Assembly: GCA_014621425.1 (NCBI GenBank)
Contig: JAANBB010000327.1
Span: 1-46,828 of the forward strand
Reading direction: 5' to 3'
Source of the DNA: Cylindrodendrum hubeiense
Taxonomy: Eukaryota > Ascomycota > Sordariomycetes > Hypocreales > Nectriaceae
Length of the DNA stretch: 46,828 nt
The notes beneath the pieces were generated by a model. It was not told the DNA's origin. It ran no database searches and saw only the letters and a list, made by a program, of their open reading frames with translations. This document shows positions 11,088 through 21,823 of the stretch, one piece after another (positions within the stretch are counted from its first letter, which is position 1; each line of letters starts with the position of its first letter). Position numbers and translations under genes: made by a program.

Positions 11088-12161
11088 TCATATCTCAACA
11101 TTTCCAAGAACCTCCTCAAATACCTCCAAGTTCCCTTCATTCCTCTTATCAAACACAGCAAACCACACCTCCTCCCACCAACCGCCCTTGAACTCAGTCT
11201 CCTTCAGCACCTCCAGCCAACAGTTCGCAACCTCCTTTGGGGGGTTCCTGAACGCTCCGCATCCCAATGCGCCCAGCACGAGCAGCCCGTGGTCCCGCTG
11301 CGCCGCCATCCTCAGACACAGTCGCATCTTGGTCTTTGTGAGTTCTCGATCCGAAGGCCGCGAGTAGACCAGCTTTTCGACGGTGCCGCCCGGGGTGTCA
11401 AAGGTAATCCTATCGACGGGTGGAACACGCAGGCCGGCGATGCTCAGCACGCTCATGACGGGGAGGTCTGCTACGCTGACTTCTGGCATGAGAAGCTTGT
11501 GGCCGGAGTCCTGGTCGGAACGGATGACGACCACGTCTGGAGTGTAGATGCCCATGCGCTGCTTCCACGGGTAATATCGTCGGTGTAGGGACAGGTAGAG
11601 GGAGCTGCGGTAGCACAGCGCCTCCTCCTGAGCACGCGCACCTTTCAGCCATCCTCCACCAGGGCTGACGTTGCTGGCCATGTTCAACACGGCGACGCGA
11701 CCAGATGCTGGGGGTTTAGAAGCCGCAAGCGTGATGGCGGCGTTGAAGCTGTCATCATTGACAATTTTGATGGTGGTCTTGCCCGACGGCGTCCGCTTGG
11801 GGCAATCCACGACCTTGAGCGGCGGGGTCGAATCGTAGTAAAGAGCCTCGGACCTGCTGGCGTGAATGTTGGGCAAGTCCTGGAGGATATCGGGGAGGAC
11901 AGTACGTGTCTCCTTGGCGACGGCTGCAAGCTCAGCGCCGCGCCTGAAGCTGCCCTTATGTCTACTGCGCGACGATTGCGAATACTGCGACGGCTGTGAG
12001 CTAGCCGGCTCAGCTGGCGATGATGTCGGGTTTGCTGATGAGGACGGCGCTGGCTGGGAGGGCCTGGACGAGGGTTTCTTAGACAGCCAAGTATCCAGCG
12101 TTCCCTGGCCAGATGAAGATGCCATGCTGGGTTTGGGTCCGAATTTTTCGAAAATCTTCAA
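11088..12161 (-). CDS. PARG-like protein (TIGR02452/DUF2263 microbial-type PARG domain)
   Basis: A single exon encodes 357 aa. Residues about 75-355 match the bacterial/fungal-type poly(ADP-ribose) glycohydrolase fold: NMASNVSPGGGWLKGARAQEE contains GGG (168-170) and QEE (178-180), the GGG-x7-QEE catalytic signature of this family, and VLGALGCGAFRNPP (about 295-308) is the second conserved loop. Family members remove ADP-ribose from proteins, the glutamate pair being catalytic; activity here is inferred. Residues 1-75 are disordered and Ser/Pro/Gln-rich. They begin with a PIP-box-like QGTLDTWL (19-26), then SQ pairs near 54-62 and a basic patch (RSRHKGSFRRG), suggesting nuclear DNA-damage use. 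An internal ATG 12 codons downstream (12125) is an alternative start that keeps the motif. Confidence 0.9.
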   Translation of the reverse strand: MKIFEKFGPKPSMASSSGQGTLDTWLSKKPSSRPSQPAPSSSANPTSSPAEPASSQPSQYSQSSRSRHKGSFRRGAELAAVAKETRTVLPDILQDLPNIHASRSEALYYDSTPPLKVVDCPKRTPSGKTTIKIVNDDSFNAAITLAASKPPASGRVAVLNMASNVSPGGGWLKGARAQEEALCYRSSLYLSLHRRYYPWKQRMGIYTPDVVVIRSDQDSGHKLLMPEVSVADLPVMSVLSIAGLRVPPVDRITFDTPGGTVEKLVYSRPSDRELTKTKMRLCLRMAAQRDHGLLVLGALGCGAFRNPPKEVANCWLEVLKETEFKGGWWEEVWFAVFDKRNEGNLEVFEEVLGNVEI

Positions 12162-12648
12162 TCCGTTTAACGAATTTGGAGAGATGTGAAGTACTGGTCA
12201 ATTTATTGCGCGTTTTGACTCTCTTTTTCTCAAGTCATGCCAGCCGTTTGGTGTTGTAAGAGAGAGCAGGCGTGAGCCAACTCAAGCAGGCACCAGCAAG
12301 CCCATCAGTCACGCCGGTGACCTGGAACAGGCTAGTCACACCCCGTCCTCACCTTCAGCTGCAGCTTCAATCAACACGAACTACACCAACTCAAAAGAAA
12401 AAATATGCAAATCCGTGTTGCGGGTCCCCAAAATGGCGAGTCCTCGCTAGTACTATATCAACCGCATGACTCAATAATATTTTTACTATTGTACATCGTT
12501 TTGTTCCATATCCTGTGATGGGGTATCTCCAAATCACTACGAGCCTGGTAGTACAGTTTATACATAGAATCTAAGAGGGAGACGAACACATGCAAACACA
12601 TTCAAATGCATGCAGCCGTATCCTTCCTCCGTCTTGGCAAGACCCTGC
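12162..12648. other. Intergenic gap between PARG-like and BCS1 genes
   Basis: This gap is the promoter of the minus-strand PARG-like gene on its left and the 3' flank of BCS1 on its right. It has no supported coding sequence. The part near 12470-12560 is AT-rich, as expected of a BCS1 3' untranslated end. Confidence 0.5.
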
Positions 12649-14049
12649 TCATGCCGGAGTCTTGATCGCGCCCTCTGGAACTGCGTCTCCGGCCTCAAAC
12701 TTTCTTGGGATAAGTCCTTCAGCCATGTCAATAGCGCCCTTCATGTCATTCTTGTTGAATAGGAAGAGTCCCTGGATCGCTGCCGTACTCGTGTTCCTGT
12801 TTGATGGCTTTCCGTCAGGTCCTTCACCAAACAAGCCGAGCTCGTCAAGTCGAACAAGGAAGCGCTCCCGACCAGAGTGGTCCACATCCACATCTCCATA
12901 GAAGCGATCCCACATCTGCGCGGCTTGGAATCGAGTTGCCTCTCCAATACGGAGCATCATGTCCACTCGGCCAGGCCTTATCAGTGCGGGATCAAGACGG
13001 TCGACGTGGTTCGTAGTCAGGAACGCAATGCGCTCTTCCCCGGCAGCAACTCCGTCGAGAGCGTTCAGAAGACCTGAGAAGGTTACCGTAGCACCGTTGT
13101 ATCCATCAGAATCCCGCTGCCGTCGGTTGACAAATGCGGCGTCCGCGTCCTCAAGTAGTAGCAGACTCCTTTTGGGTAACTTAGTCAAAAGGTAGGCCAG
13201 CTTGTCATCCGTCATTCCCATCTCGCTGAGGTTGATCATGGCGACGCTAAAATCCAACTCTCCTGCCAGCGCCTGAATGAAAGATGTCTTTCCACTTCCG
13301 GGGGGGCCGAACAACAAGTATCCTCTCCGGTAGGGAATTCCTCGGTCGACATACCACTGCTGGCGTTCCATAAAGTCCTTCACATCGGCAACGACTGACT
13401 CCTTGACACCCTCGTCCAGGACCACAGAAGCCAGCGGTCGCTTCTTTCTAGGGTCGCCGAGAGGCACCCAGTCCATTCCCCGAGCCGAGTATACAACTGT
13501 CTTGCCCTCGTTCGCCTTGGCTGCCAGTCTGTGTGCCTCGCTGAAGACGTCCTCAAAAATATGTCGGTGCGACCAGAGTGTTGTCATCTGGAGGATCTCG
13601 TGCGGCTCGCCCGTGTTCATGTTGGCTGTGTTGTGCTTCTCTCGGTTGACGGAAATGTATGCGCTACCGAACTTGACGATATGTCGACCATAACCGGGCT
13701 GGAGGAAGAAATGCGCTTGCGCTGGTCCGCTGACGCCTGGTGTTCGTGACGCGGTCGTCGTTATTACCGACAGGTTGTGGATTCGAGTGAGACGAGAGGC
13801 AATAAAGCCCGGGTTCTCGCGGGGTTGGGAAAGCCAGGCGAGGATCCATGGATAGGCAGGATCCTGCTTGCTGATTTCGACATTGACGAGGAGACGACGC
13901 CGGGCAGCTCCAAGGGAAGCTATCGCGCCTTTGCGAGCAAAAGCTGCGACAGCGCCGAGGGAGGCGAGGCCAATGCCACCCGCAAAGAGCGGGTTGTCGA
14001 AGAGGGCATTGATATTGAACAACGACGCCGAGGCTGCTTCAGTCGACAT
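12649..14049 (-). CDS. BCS1: BCS1-type mitochondrial AAA ATPase chaperone
   Basis: An uninterrupted 466-aa frame. BCS1 is an inner-membrane AAA protein that moves the folded Rieske iron-sulfur protein across the membrane for insertion into respiratory complex III. Order of parts: a short N-terminus with one membrane segment (about residues 21-38), a BCS1-specific domain with a positively charged import signal after the membrane segment (RKGA...AARRRLL, 39-54), then the AAA core. The core has Walker A GPPGSGKT (248-255), Walker B LLLLEDAD (296-303), sensor-1 TTN (345-347) and arginine finger region RPGRVD (358-363). Length and all key residues are as in functional family members, so it should be active. 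The C-terminal tail (after about 410) is short and charged. Confidence 0.95.
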   Translation of the reverse strand: MSTEAASASLFNINALFDNPLFAGGIGLASLGAVAAFARKGAIASLGAARRRLLVNVEISKQDPAYPWILAWLSQPRENPGFIASRLTRIHNLSVITTTASRTPGVSGPAQAHFFLQPGYGRHIVKFGSAYISVNREKHNTANMNTGEPHEILQMTTLWSHRHIFEDVFSEAHRLAAKANEGKTVVYSARGMDWVPLGDPRKKRPLASVVLDEGVKESVVADVKDFMERQQWYVDRGIPYRRGYLLFGPPGSGKTSFIQALAGELDFSVAMINLSEMGMTDDKLAYLLTKLPKRSLLLLEDADAAFVNRRQRDSDGYNGATVTFSGLLNALDGVAAGEERIAFLTTNHVDRLDPALIRPGRVDMMLRIGEATRFQAAQMWDRFYGDVDVDHSGRERFLVRLDELGLFGEGPDGKPSNRNTSTAAIQGLFLFNKNDMKGAIDMAEGLIPRKFEAGDAVPEGAIKTPA

Positions 14050-14716
14050 GCCTGTTCTTTGGGAGCTGTCGAGAGATGTAGACTTTGGGTGAAGCGGCCG
14101 AGATGGAAATCCGGAATGCTGACTAAGCGACCAATTGAAAGCTGAATATCGGGTTGCTGGTTGAATGGTATCGACTCACAAGGCAAAAGATATCGATCCT
14201 CTAGGTTAATTGGTCGTCATCGCGATTTTGGCCTTGGAATATTGGCCTTTCTGTGCTTTGTTTGATTTCATATGGTGAAGTATTCGAGGGAGATTATTAA
14301 AGCACTCACCAAATCTTTGTGGTTAAACCTGCGTAGAGATTCGCTTTGACTGAGCTTGAGACTCAAATATCACCGTCGGACCATGATCATTCCAATCAAT
14401 CATAATCAAGATAAGAAGCCAGGCATGGAACACATATAGTAATACATCAGGCATTTTGATCATTCTTCGCAGATTGGAGGCTCCCTGGAAGTCTGTCATT
14501 CGACGTCAGGTTTCGGGTTTAGGGTAGGTAAGTCGAAGTGGAACGGTTGATAGTGAGCCAAAAAGACTGAGCACAATATATCATCTGTACGTGTCAGACT
14601 GACTGCCTTGTTACGGAGACAGAAAGACATATCAAGCAGGTACTGAAGTATCTGGAGAGAACAAAACTCCAACAAAAAATGCAAAAAAGAACCGGCGGGC
14701 GATGTGAACAATCATT
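14050..14716. other. BCS1 upstream region
   Basis: This stretch runs from the BCS1 start to the 3' end of the minus-strand tRNA. It contains the BCS1 promoter and the oligo-T terminator of the tRNA (listed separately). No protein gene is supported; the longest open frames are short and unremarkable. Confidence 0.5.
14674..14688 (-). terminator. RNA polymerase III oligo-T terminator
   Basis: On the minus strand two T6 runs occur (14688-14683 and 14679-14674), the first starting about 29 bases after the tRNA 3' end. Runs of T in the non-template strand are the standard Pol III stop, and here there are two in tandem. Confidence 0.75.
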
Positions 14717-14810
14717 TGCTCCCAGCAGGGCTTGAACCTGCGACCTTCGCATCACCAACACTTGAATTGAAGTATTAGTACGAAGCTCTAACCAACTGAG
14801 CTATGGAAGC
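14717..14810 (-). tRNA. tRNA-Ile(AAU) with a 20-nt intron
   Basis: Read on the minus strand, the acceptor arm GCTTCCA pairs with TGGGAGC (one G-U), and position 73 is A. The D arm is GCTC...GAGC with the usual AGTTGGTTA loop. The anticodon stem TCGTA pairs with TGCGA. The T arm is GCAGG-TTCAAGC-CCTGC, which also holds the Pol III B box. The anticodon loop reads CTAATA, so the anticodon is AAU (plus coordinates 14774-14776), read after A-to-I editing as IAU. A 20-nt intron (14753-14772) sits in the standard place, one base after the anticodon. The mature tRNA is 74 nt before CCA addition. CCA is not encoded, as normal for eukaryotes. Confidence 0.93.
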
Positions 14811-17360
14811 CAACCGATTTTGATGGATTCTGGCTTCGTAATTTGGACACTTGAATTTCTGGTGGTTAGTGGGGGCAGAGAAGTGAGGGCTTCAGGGCCG
14901 AGGGGCAGTGGGGAGAGTGGAGTGGATTGGGGGTTGAGAACTTGGAGTCCGAATTGGTGTGGAGGGGCTCGGAACTTCATCTTTCTCAGCAGAGCGGGGT
15001 CAACAGACTAAGGGCCATGGTGGGGTTTGCATCTCGTAAGGCCTACGTATTGGAGATGTCTAATGGCCGGCGGAAGGGGACCCAGGTGGCAGGTTGTGTG
15101 ACATAATGAATGACACGGCCAAGTCGTGACCGCCAACCATGCGAGTGGCGAATACACGAGGAGGATGCGCGAGAGTCGTGGCAGATAGTTTCACCGACAG
15201 ATGGGGCATCAGGTCATGGCAATCTGGAGGCTTCGGGCAGATGTCGTACTGTTTCCCGGGGGGGTGGCAAGCATCGGTGAAGACCACATGTCAGTCCGGG
15301 ACTCCGCCAGTCCGCGAGTCCGTCAACCAGCGACGAGACAAGGGCCATTGACTGATGGGCCATTGCCCGATTTCCCGGCTGATTTATCTGGTTCGTTTTT
15401 CGTAAAGTGTCTCTTCGGATGTCTCTGCCCTGGGACCTGGACCATACTCCCGGGGATCGTTGCCCGACACCGGGTCTGACCCGGGACGCGGACCCCATGC
15501 CCGACCATGCGGCCGGACATGGTTGAGCGTGAGGTGAGACTCAACACCCAGCCACGGGTGGAAGGGGAGGGATAACCTTGCAGCCAGCACGACTGCAACT
15601 GCGGCATATCGAGATTCCACCGGCACTGCACATGCGTTAGCCCGGCGGTTGGCCTCCCTGGGCTCGACGGTTCGTCGACGCTGTCGCCCTTGGGGGAGGG
15701 CCAAGCCGGTGCGGTTCCCACCCGGCACCACACCGTCGCGACGCCGCCAGCCAACCGTGTCAATCACGGTGTCAAATGGATGCGGGGGAGATGGGGACCA
15801 TGGGGTCACACGAGAACAGAGGTCAGCCTGGTGCCAGCGGCGACGAGTAATGGGCACTGATGGCTCCCGGCGGACGGGCTCAGAGAGCTTTCCCGTCCCG
15901 CATGTTTCCGTCCAGCGTGCCCGAGGCGTTGCCTGCGTCGGCTACGGTAGGAAGAGAGCTCGGCAATGAGGCATCATATAAGTCCGCCCAAGCCCCCCTT
16001 CCCCTCGCCCCGAAGGTTGGCCTCTGATTTTAGTGAATTGAGTCTTTAAGTGTCGAACCCGTCTCGCGTTTTGCAAATATATCCCTCCATCCTCCACCCT
16101 CCCCACCACCTCCACCTCCACCCAACCCGCTTGTCGCTTGTCGTCTGCCATCGCGGCTCGGAGATCTGTTCGTGTAAGTCGAGCCACCGTCATTCTGCAA
16201 ACCTTGCAAAAAGCAACCCAGTCCGATGCCATTGCCCTGCCCCATTGGAGCCGCCTGGCCCCCTACCCCCCACTATACCACCGAGGAGGAACCCTCAGTT
16301 CGACGCCAGGGAGCTCCGCTAGCTCGAGTGAGCCACCGGTCGCCGGCCACCACGCCAGACAGAGTTGGAGCTGGAGCTGGCGCGCCTGTGTGTGTAGGCG
16401 TGTGCTGGCTCGTGTGGCCGTGCCTGCGTGCGCTTGGCCTGCTGTAATGCATTTGCGCCGGGGAAGCTGGGCCGATATCGCGGTGCCATGGCGCCGTGGT
16501 GAGGCCAAGGTGTGAAAAGGTGTGAAAAGGAGCAAGGCCGAAGCACCGGGGAGCCGCGGGAGGGCTGCCGGAGACGATGCTCTGAGCTGTCTTCTGGGCT
16601 GAGGTGTGCGGTGAGACAGCCAGCCCCCCTTTGGCTGCTCTGCAGCTCCTGATTGCGAAAGCTCGCCTCACTTTACACACCCGCTGCTGTCATGGCCAAA
16701 GGCCTCAGACCACGGCCGAGCTAGCCACAGCCATCCCACGGCCAAGGGGGGCCGGTCTCCAGCAGTCCCCGGTGGTGTGCATCCTCGCCAATCGAGACAA
16801 GGTGTTTGCAAATGAAATTGGGCATCGCAAGCTGCGAGATGAGAGATCCGCCGTCTCTTATCATGCATGGCCTGGGTTTGGCCTGGGTTTCACCGAACGG
16901 CAGGGAACAGCAGGGGACAACAGGTCACCGTGGCTCACCTCACCTCACCTCACCTCATGCCAGCGGGAGCAAAGGCCAACAACCAGCCAACGCTCCCACT
17001 GGATGATCCCATTATGTCCCCTGCCCTGAGCCCTGTCCTGAGCCCAGCCCCGAGCACTGACTTTATTCCCTCCTCGTACTTGCGCCCAGCCCTCTGTTGA
17101 CTGCTGTTTACCCCTCCCCTTTCCTATTATCAAAATCTCCCTGGTCTTATCGATAAGCCTCGCCGAACCAGAAAACCCCGCGCCTCGCCCCTCTTCGCCG
17201 TCATCGTTTCCCCCCCATCCAACTGACAATCTCCTTTTGCTCAACAGAATCTTCTCCTCCTCCCATATATTTCCTCGACCTGCCCGAGTTGACCTCGCCT
17301 CGATCGACCGAACTCTACTTCTCCCTCATCAACCAATAATCATCAACCACAACCGCAATC
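14811..17360. other. Aldolase upstream region, 2.5 kb without a gene
   Basis: A long GC-rich stretch with no recognisable protein. Overlapping frames on both strands lack domains and look random. From about 17100 to the aldolase ATG the plus strand is strongly pyrimidine-rich, typical of leaders of highly expressed fungal glycolytic genes. A short CTCAC array lies at 16934-16957. Confidence 0.55.
16934..16957. repeat. CTCAC pentanucleotide array
   Basis: Almost five tandem copies of CTCAC. It lies about 400 bp upstream of the aldolase start codon. No function can be assigned. Confidence 0.8.
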
Positions 17361-18170
17361 ATGGGTGCTCAAGATGTTCTGACTCGCAAGACCGGCGTCA
17401 TCGTTGGCGATGATGTCAAGGCCCTGTTCGAGTACGCTCGCGAGAACAAGTTCGCCATCCCCGCCGTTGTATGTCCAACACCCAAACCCACGACCGAATT
17501 TACATGATACAATGGCCGCTGACATGTAGCGCTACAGAACGTCACCTCCTCCTCCACTGTCGTTGCTTGCCTCGAGGCTGCCCGCGACGCCAAGTCCCCC
17601 ATCATCCTCCAGTTCTCCCAGGGTGGTGCCGCCTACTTCGCCGGAAAGGTATGTAACATTCCCAATGATATTACCATCCTCCCATGTTGAGTCAACATCT
17701 CTGACGCCATCTTATAGGGTGTGAGCAACACCGACCAGGCTGCCTCCGTCGCCGGTTCCGTCGCTGCCGCCCACTACATCCGCTCCATCGCTCCCACATA
17801 CGGCGTCCCCGTCGTTCTCCACACCGACCACTGCGCCAAGAAGCTCCTCCAATGGCTCGATGGCATGCTCGATGCCGATGAGGCCTACTTCAAGGCCAAC
17901 GGCGAGCCCCTGTTCAGCTCCCACATGATCGATCTTTCCGAGGAGTCCGTCGAGTGGAACGTTGAGACCACCGCCGCCTACCTCAAGCGCGCTGCCCCCA
18001 TGAAGCAGTGGCTCGAGATGGAGATTGGTATCACCGGTGGTGAGGAGGATGGTGTCAACAACGAGGACGTTGACAACGCCTCCCTCTACACCCAGCCTGA
18101 GGACATCCTCAACATCTACAACACCCTCTCTGCCATCTCCCCCTACTTCTCTATCGCCGCTGGCTTCGGC

Positions 18171-18208
<38 letters not shown>

Positions 18209-18640
18209 GCACCCCGAGCTCCTCGGCAAGCACCAGGCTCATGTCAAGGCTGCCATTGGCTCCGAGCTGGACAAGCCCGTCTTCTTCGTCTTCCACGGTG
18301 GCTCCGGTTCCTCCAAGGAGGAGTACACTGAGGCCATCAGCCACGGTGTCATCAAGGTCAACATGGACACTGACATGCAGTTCGCCTACTGCGCTGGTAT
18401 CCGAGACTACATGGTCAACAAGAAGGACTATGTCACCACTCTCGTCGGCAACCCCGACGGCGATGACAAGCCCAACAAGAAGTACTTCGACGTAAGTTTG
18501 CCCCTATGCGGTTTAGTAGATTGTGACATCTGATGCTGACTCCTGTATAGCCCCGTGTCTGGGTCCGCGAGGGTGAGAAGACCATGACTGCCCGTGTCGC
18601 CGTGGCTCTCAACGACTTCAACACCGCCGGATCTTTGTAA
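17361..18640 (+). CDS. FBA1: Class II fructose-bisphosphate aldolase
   Basis: Four exons (17361-17468, 17538-17648, 17718-18491, 18551-18640) give 360 aa, the usual length for fungal zinc-dependent aldolase. The enzyme splits fructose-1,6-bisphosphate into DHAP and glyceraldehyde-3-phosphate in cytosolic glycolysis. Seen: VLHTDHCAKK with catalytic Asp110 and zinc ligand His111, MEIGITGGEEDG (acidic active-site loop), AAGFGNVHGVY with a second zinc-ligand His, FHGGSGS with the third His and the phosphate/cation loop, and KVNMDTDMQFA binding the second phosphate. Introns are 69, 69 and 59 nt with GTATGT or GTAAGT donors. The third sits just before a 29-codon last exon ending NDFNTAGSL. Codon use is strongly C-ending, which fits high expression. 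The gene is convergent with the Osh4-type gene. Confidence 0.97.
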
Positions 18641-19242
18641 ATGTCTCGACGACATTCCGGGCTGTAGTAATATCCCCAGACTGGCGACATCATCATGCAT
18701 GACTTGAGAGGAGGGGGAACATCGCGAGGTGGAAACGCCCCCAAGGGGCTGGATTCACGGTAGTCGAAAGACCACCCCCCGTCGGAAAATTGCAGTCCTA
18801 GTCGATAGCGGGAGTTGGGTGAAATAAGTAAAACCTGAAAAAAGAGAAAAAGATGATGCACACTTAACGGTTCCCATGGCGGCTTTGCCAATTTCATGTG
18901 TTGTCATGATGTACTACCATGACGCACGTATCGCCAAATGTGAAAATGATAATTTTGGCTAGGTTTCGATCAAGACTCCATAATCGTTTGCAAAGTATAA
19001 GTTCGTGATTTATATATTTGTGGTTTTTATTATCATACAGCTTCGCCATTTTACGTCGTCCATCTCGGAAAATACGGAGAAAAGAGGGAGGGGAGCCGAC
19101 CGCTATGTATTGTATGCTATCCCTCTCTTTGTTTTAACACCCCTGTGTTCCCTCGCTTCTCTTCTCCGCTTCATTACATCCATCACCTCCACAGCCTGTC
19201 TTTCCCCGTACCATCATGACTCCTAATTGCCCGTGGCTGAAA
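18641..19242. other. Convergent 3' region between aldolase and Osh4-type genes
   Basis: This 602-bp gap separates two convergent stop codons. It holds the 3' untranslated ends of both genes. The sequence becomes AT-rich around 18920-19060. No coding sequence or RNA gene is supported. Confidence 0.55.
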
Positions 19243-20559
19243 CTACCAACCTAGGAGCTCCTTCTCGATTTTCGTTACGTCGTCACTGGTCAGCTGCGTG
19301 GCAGCCTGCTTCTCCGCCTTGGTCTTGTCAAATCGCCAGAGACCGCCAGTCTTGTCGGCGTCACCGTCGAGAGGTACGCCAACAACCTTGCCGAGCTTCT
19401 CAAGGACGCTGTCCGCGCCCTCGGCGGCGGTAAAGTACTGGCGCTCCCAAGAGCGGTCCTCGGATCGCTCTTTGATGCGCATCTCACGCTGGGCTTGCTC
19501 AATCTTGGTCTTTTCGACCGAGGTGACGTCCATATCGCCCTGCTGGATGGCCTCGGCGACGCGAGCCCAAGCGCGGCGAGACTCGAGAGGGTGTTGCTTC
19601 TCGATAGGAGCAACCTGCAGCTCGGTCTGGGCAGTAGCGACAGCGTCGTAGGTGGCGACGAGGTTTGACTTGGAGTTTGACTTGGCGGGTCCCTCATAGA
19701 TCTCAAAGGACTTGTTCCATTGGCCAGTGACGTTGTAGAGCACCTCCTTGTCCTTGCCAGTGGGGGTGACGGTGCCTGTCACGCTGTTCTTCTTGCCGGA
19801 GAGCCAGCCCTTGCCGCTGTAGTCGACCTTTGCAGTGTATCCGCTGGAGGAGGCGATGTAACTAGTGCCGTCAAGCTCGACGAAAGGGGAGCCGAAGATG
19901 AGACCCTCAATATGGAGGGAAGGGAGCGTGATGAGGTAGGATTCGATTTCGCCGGAGGGGAGGGGCACACGGAGGACGGCGTGGCCAATCTGCTTGACGA
20001 TGATGGTGCTCTTGAAAGTGGCCTTCTGGGCGTTGTAGCCCTCGAGCTCAACGCCGGTCTTGTCGTTGCGGACGCAGTAGGCGGTGGCGGGCGGGTGGTG
20101 GCTGACCTGCTCAGAGACGAGCGTGGTGGTGCCAGCCTCATCGGACCATGTGCCAAGGAAGAGCTCGCCGAGGAAGGGGTTTAGGGGCTTCTTCTCGTTG
20201 CCGTACTGCTCGCTGCGACTGGCGTATTGGTGCTTCAGGGTGGAGAGGAACCACTTGAGGACAAGCATGGTGCGCTTGGCCGGGTCGGTTTCGGCGGCGG
20301 GGGCGGTCAGGACAGGAGGGTGGGTGGCCCAGTAGGCGGAGAATTCGGTGAGGGACTGGGAGGAGAGGATGAAGGGAGGCGCGGTGAGGGACGAGAGGTC
20401 GCCATTGAAGGAGGCGATGGACTAGAAGAGACGAGTCAGCCGTGGGTGGTCCTCGGGGGGACGACATCTTGTCGAAAGGAGAGGGCGTCATACCTTGAGA
20501 AAGGCGGTCCAGCTGCTGCTGTTGGCGATGCCAGCCGTGGCGGATCCGGAGGTGGACAT
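19243..20559 (-). CDS. OSH4: Oxysterol-binding protein, Kes1/Osh4 type
   Basis: Exons 20559-20494 and 20421-19243 give 414 aa, close to the short lipid-transfer-domain-only members of yeast (Kes1/Osh4). These proteins exchange sterol for PI4P between membranes and restrain Golgi PI4P signalling. The family fingerprint EQVSHHPP is at residues 126-133, preceded by NPFLGELFLGTW. A N-terminal lid helix region precedes the sterol tunnel (FILSSQSLTEF), and RRAWARVAEAIQQGD plus the charged C-terminal helices (KTKIEQAQREMRIKER) match the conserved end. No PH, ankyrin or GOLD domain precedes it. The intron (20422-20493, 72 nt, GTATGA donor, TTCTAG acceptor) is needed to supply the first 22 residues beginning MSTSGSATAG. 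Confidence 0.94.
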
Positions 20560-21823
20560 GGTTGATGGATGGACGATGCGATGAGGAAGAGGAAGAAAAG
20601 GCGAAGGGAGGAGAGGAGAAGGAGGGAGAGGGGATTGTCGGCGTTGTTGTGTGCGTAGGTAGGTAGTGTAGCTTGTACGTAGCGTGCGCTGCGATTTGAA
20701 CTGCGTCGGGCCCGATTGCGGGGTTGGAAAGGGCTGGCAGGGAGGTGGGGAGACAGCTATACGCTGAGAGCAGGCGGGGCAGTTTTTTTCGTTGACGATG
20801 GCAGGGTTAAGGAGGCATGCGATGAGAACCAGCAAGAGAAGAATCAAGATGCAGCATTGATCAGACAGGTCTGCTCAGGACGACACAAGGGAGATGGTGT
20901 AGCGGCTGGGCGCTGGCTTCCCTCGTCGCGAATCGCCTCCCTCCCTGGCAACCGCGAGAAATTACGTCAGTCCTCTTTAAGTCTGGAAGTACGGGTACGG
21001 ATACGGTTGAGGATGGGCCGTGGCTCATGATGAATTGAGATTGGACGGAAACCGCGCCGCCCCAACAAGCAATTAAAAAGTTCAGAGCCACCCACCATGT
21101 CTACCCAGGTAGGTGCCTAGCCGGGATGCGCACATCACATCACGTCACTTCTGCACATCGGAACCTCACTCGACTCTCCGCGCACTGCCAAAAGCAAACC
21201 ACGTCGCCCACCGTAGTCCGTCGCAGGCGCTTCTTCAGCTTCATTTGGGTTGCTTCCCCGGCCGCTGCTTATCTGGAAATTGGCAAACCCAACCCACAGA
21301 CCACGCGACCAAAAGCTACTTCCTCCAAGTACGTACTGTACCCGTCTAGCCAGGGCAAACGCCCACGCGACAGGCTACCGGGATCGGAAGCCCAGGTACT
21401 GGCCCTTTTTTGGTGGGGTACCTACCCGCTTGCTGCTTTGCCGGGACAGTCTCACGCAGGCCATAGACTTGGGCTGGTATTAGATGAGACCGCCACGAGG
21501 CTTGTGCTATGGCGATTCAACGCCTAGCTTACACTAGGATATATTGCCGTCATGCGTATTTCAGACACCCACTGCATCGCATTTGTCGACGTCATCGTCA
21601 AATGGGATCAAAGAAGTGGATGCCATGATCCTGGTACACATCAAGGCATGGCCAACATGTCACGATATAGGTGTCAACGATGCTTCATCTTCGATCAAAG
21701 TTTGGTATCTCTTGTAGCCAATATAATCACGCACTAGAGTACAATAGAGTACAGTACAGCACATTCATTCATTCATTCATTCATTAGTCAGGTCCTCCGG
21801 AACACCGTCCATCCATCCGAGAG
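20560..21823. other. Upstream region of the Osh4-type gene
   Basis: This gap lies between two minus-strand genes: it holds the promoter of the Osh4-type gene on its left and the 3' flank of the ankyrin gene on its right. It contains a (CATT)n microsatellite near its right end. No coding sequence is supported. Confidence 0.5.
21762..21785. repeat. (CATT)6 microsatellite
   Basis: Six perfect CATT units in the 3' flank of the ankyrin gene, about 40 bp past its stop codon. Likely length-variable between strains. Confidence 0.92.

Noticed and set aside
17712..18344. 210-codon minus-strand frame rich in Gly, Val, Asp
   Set aside because: It is the antisense shadow of aldolase exon 3, a known effect of C-ending codon bias.
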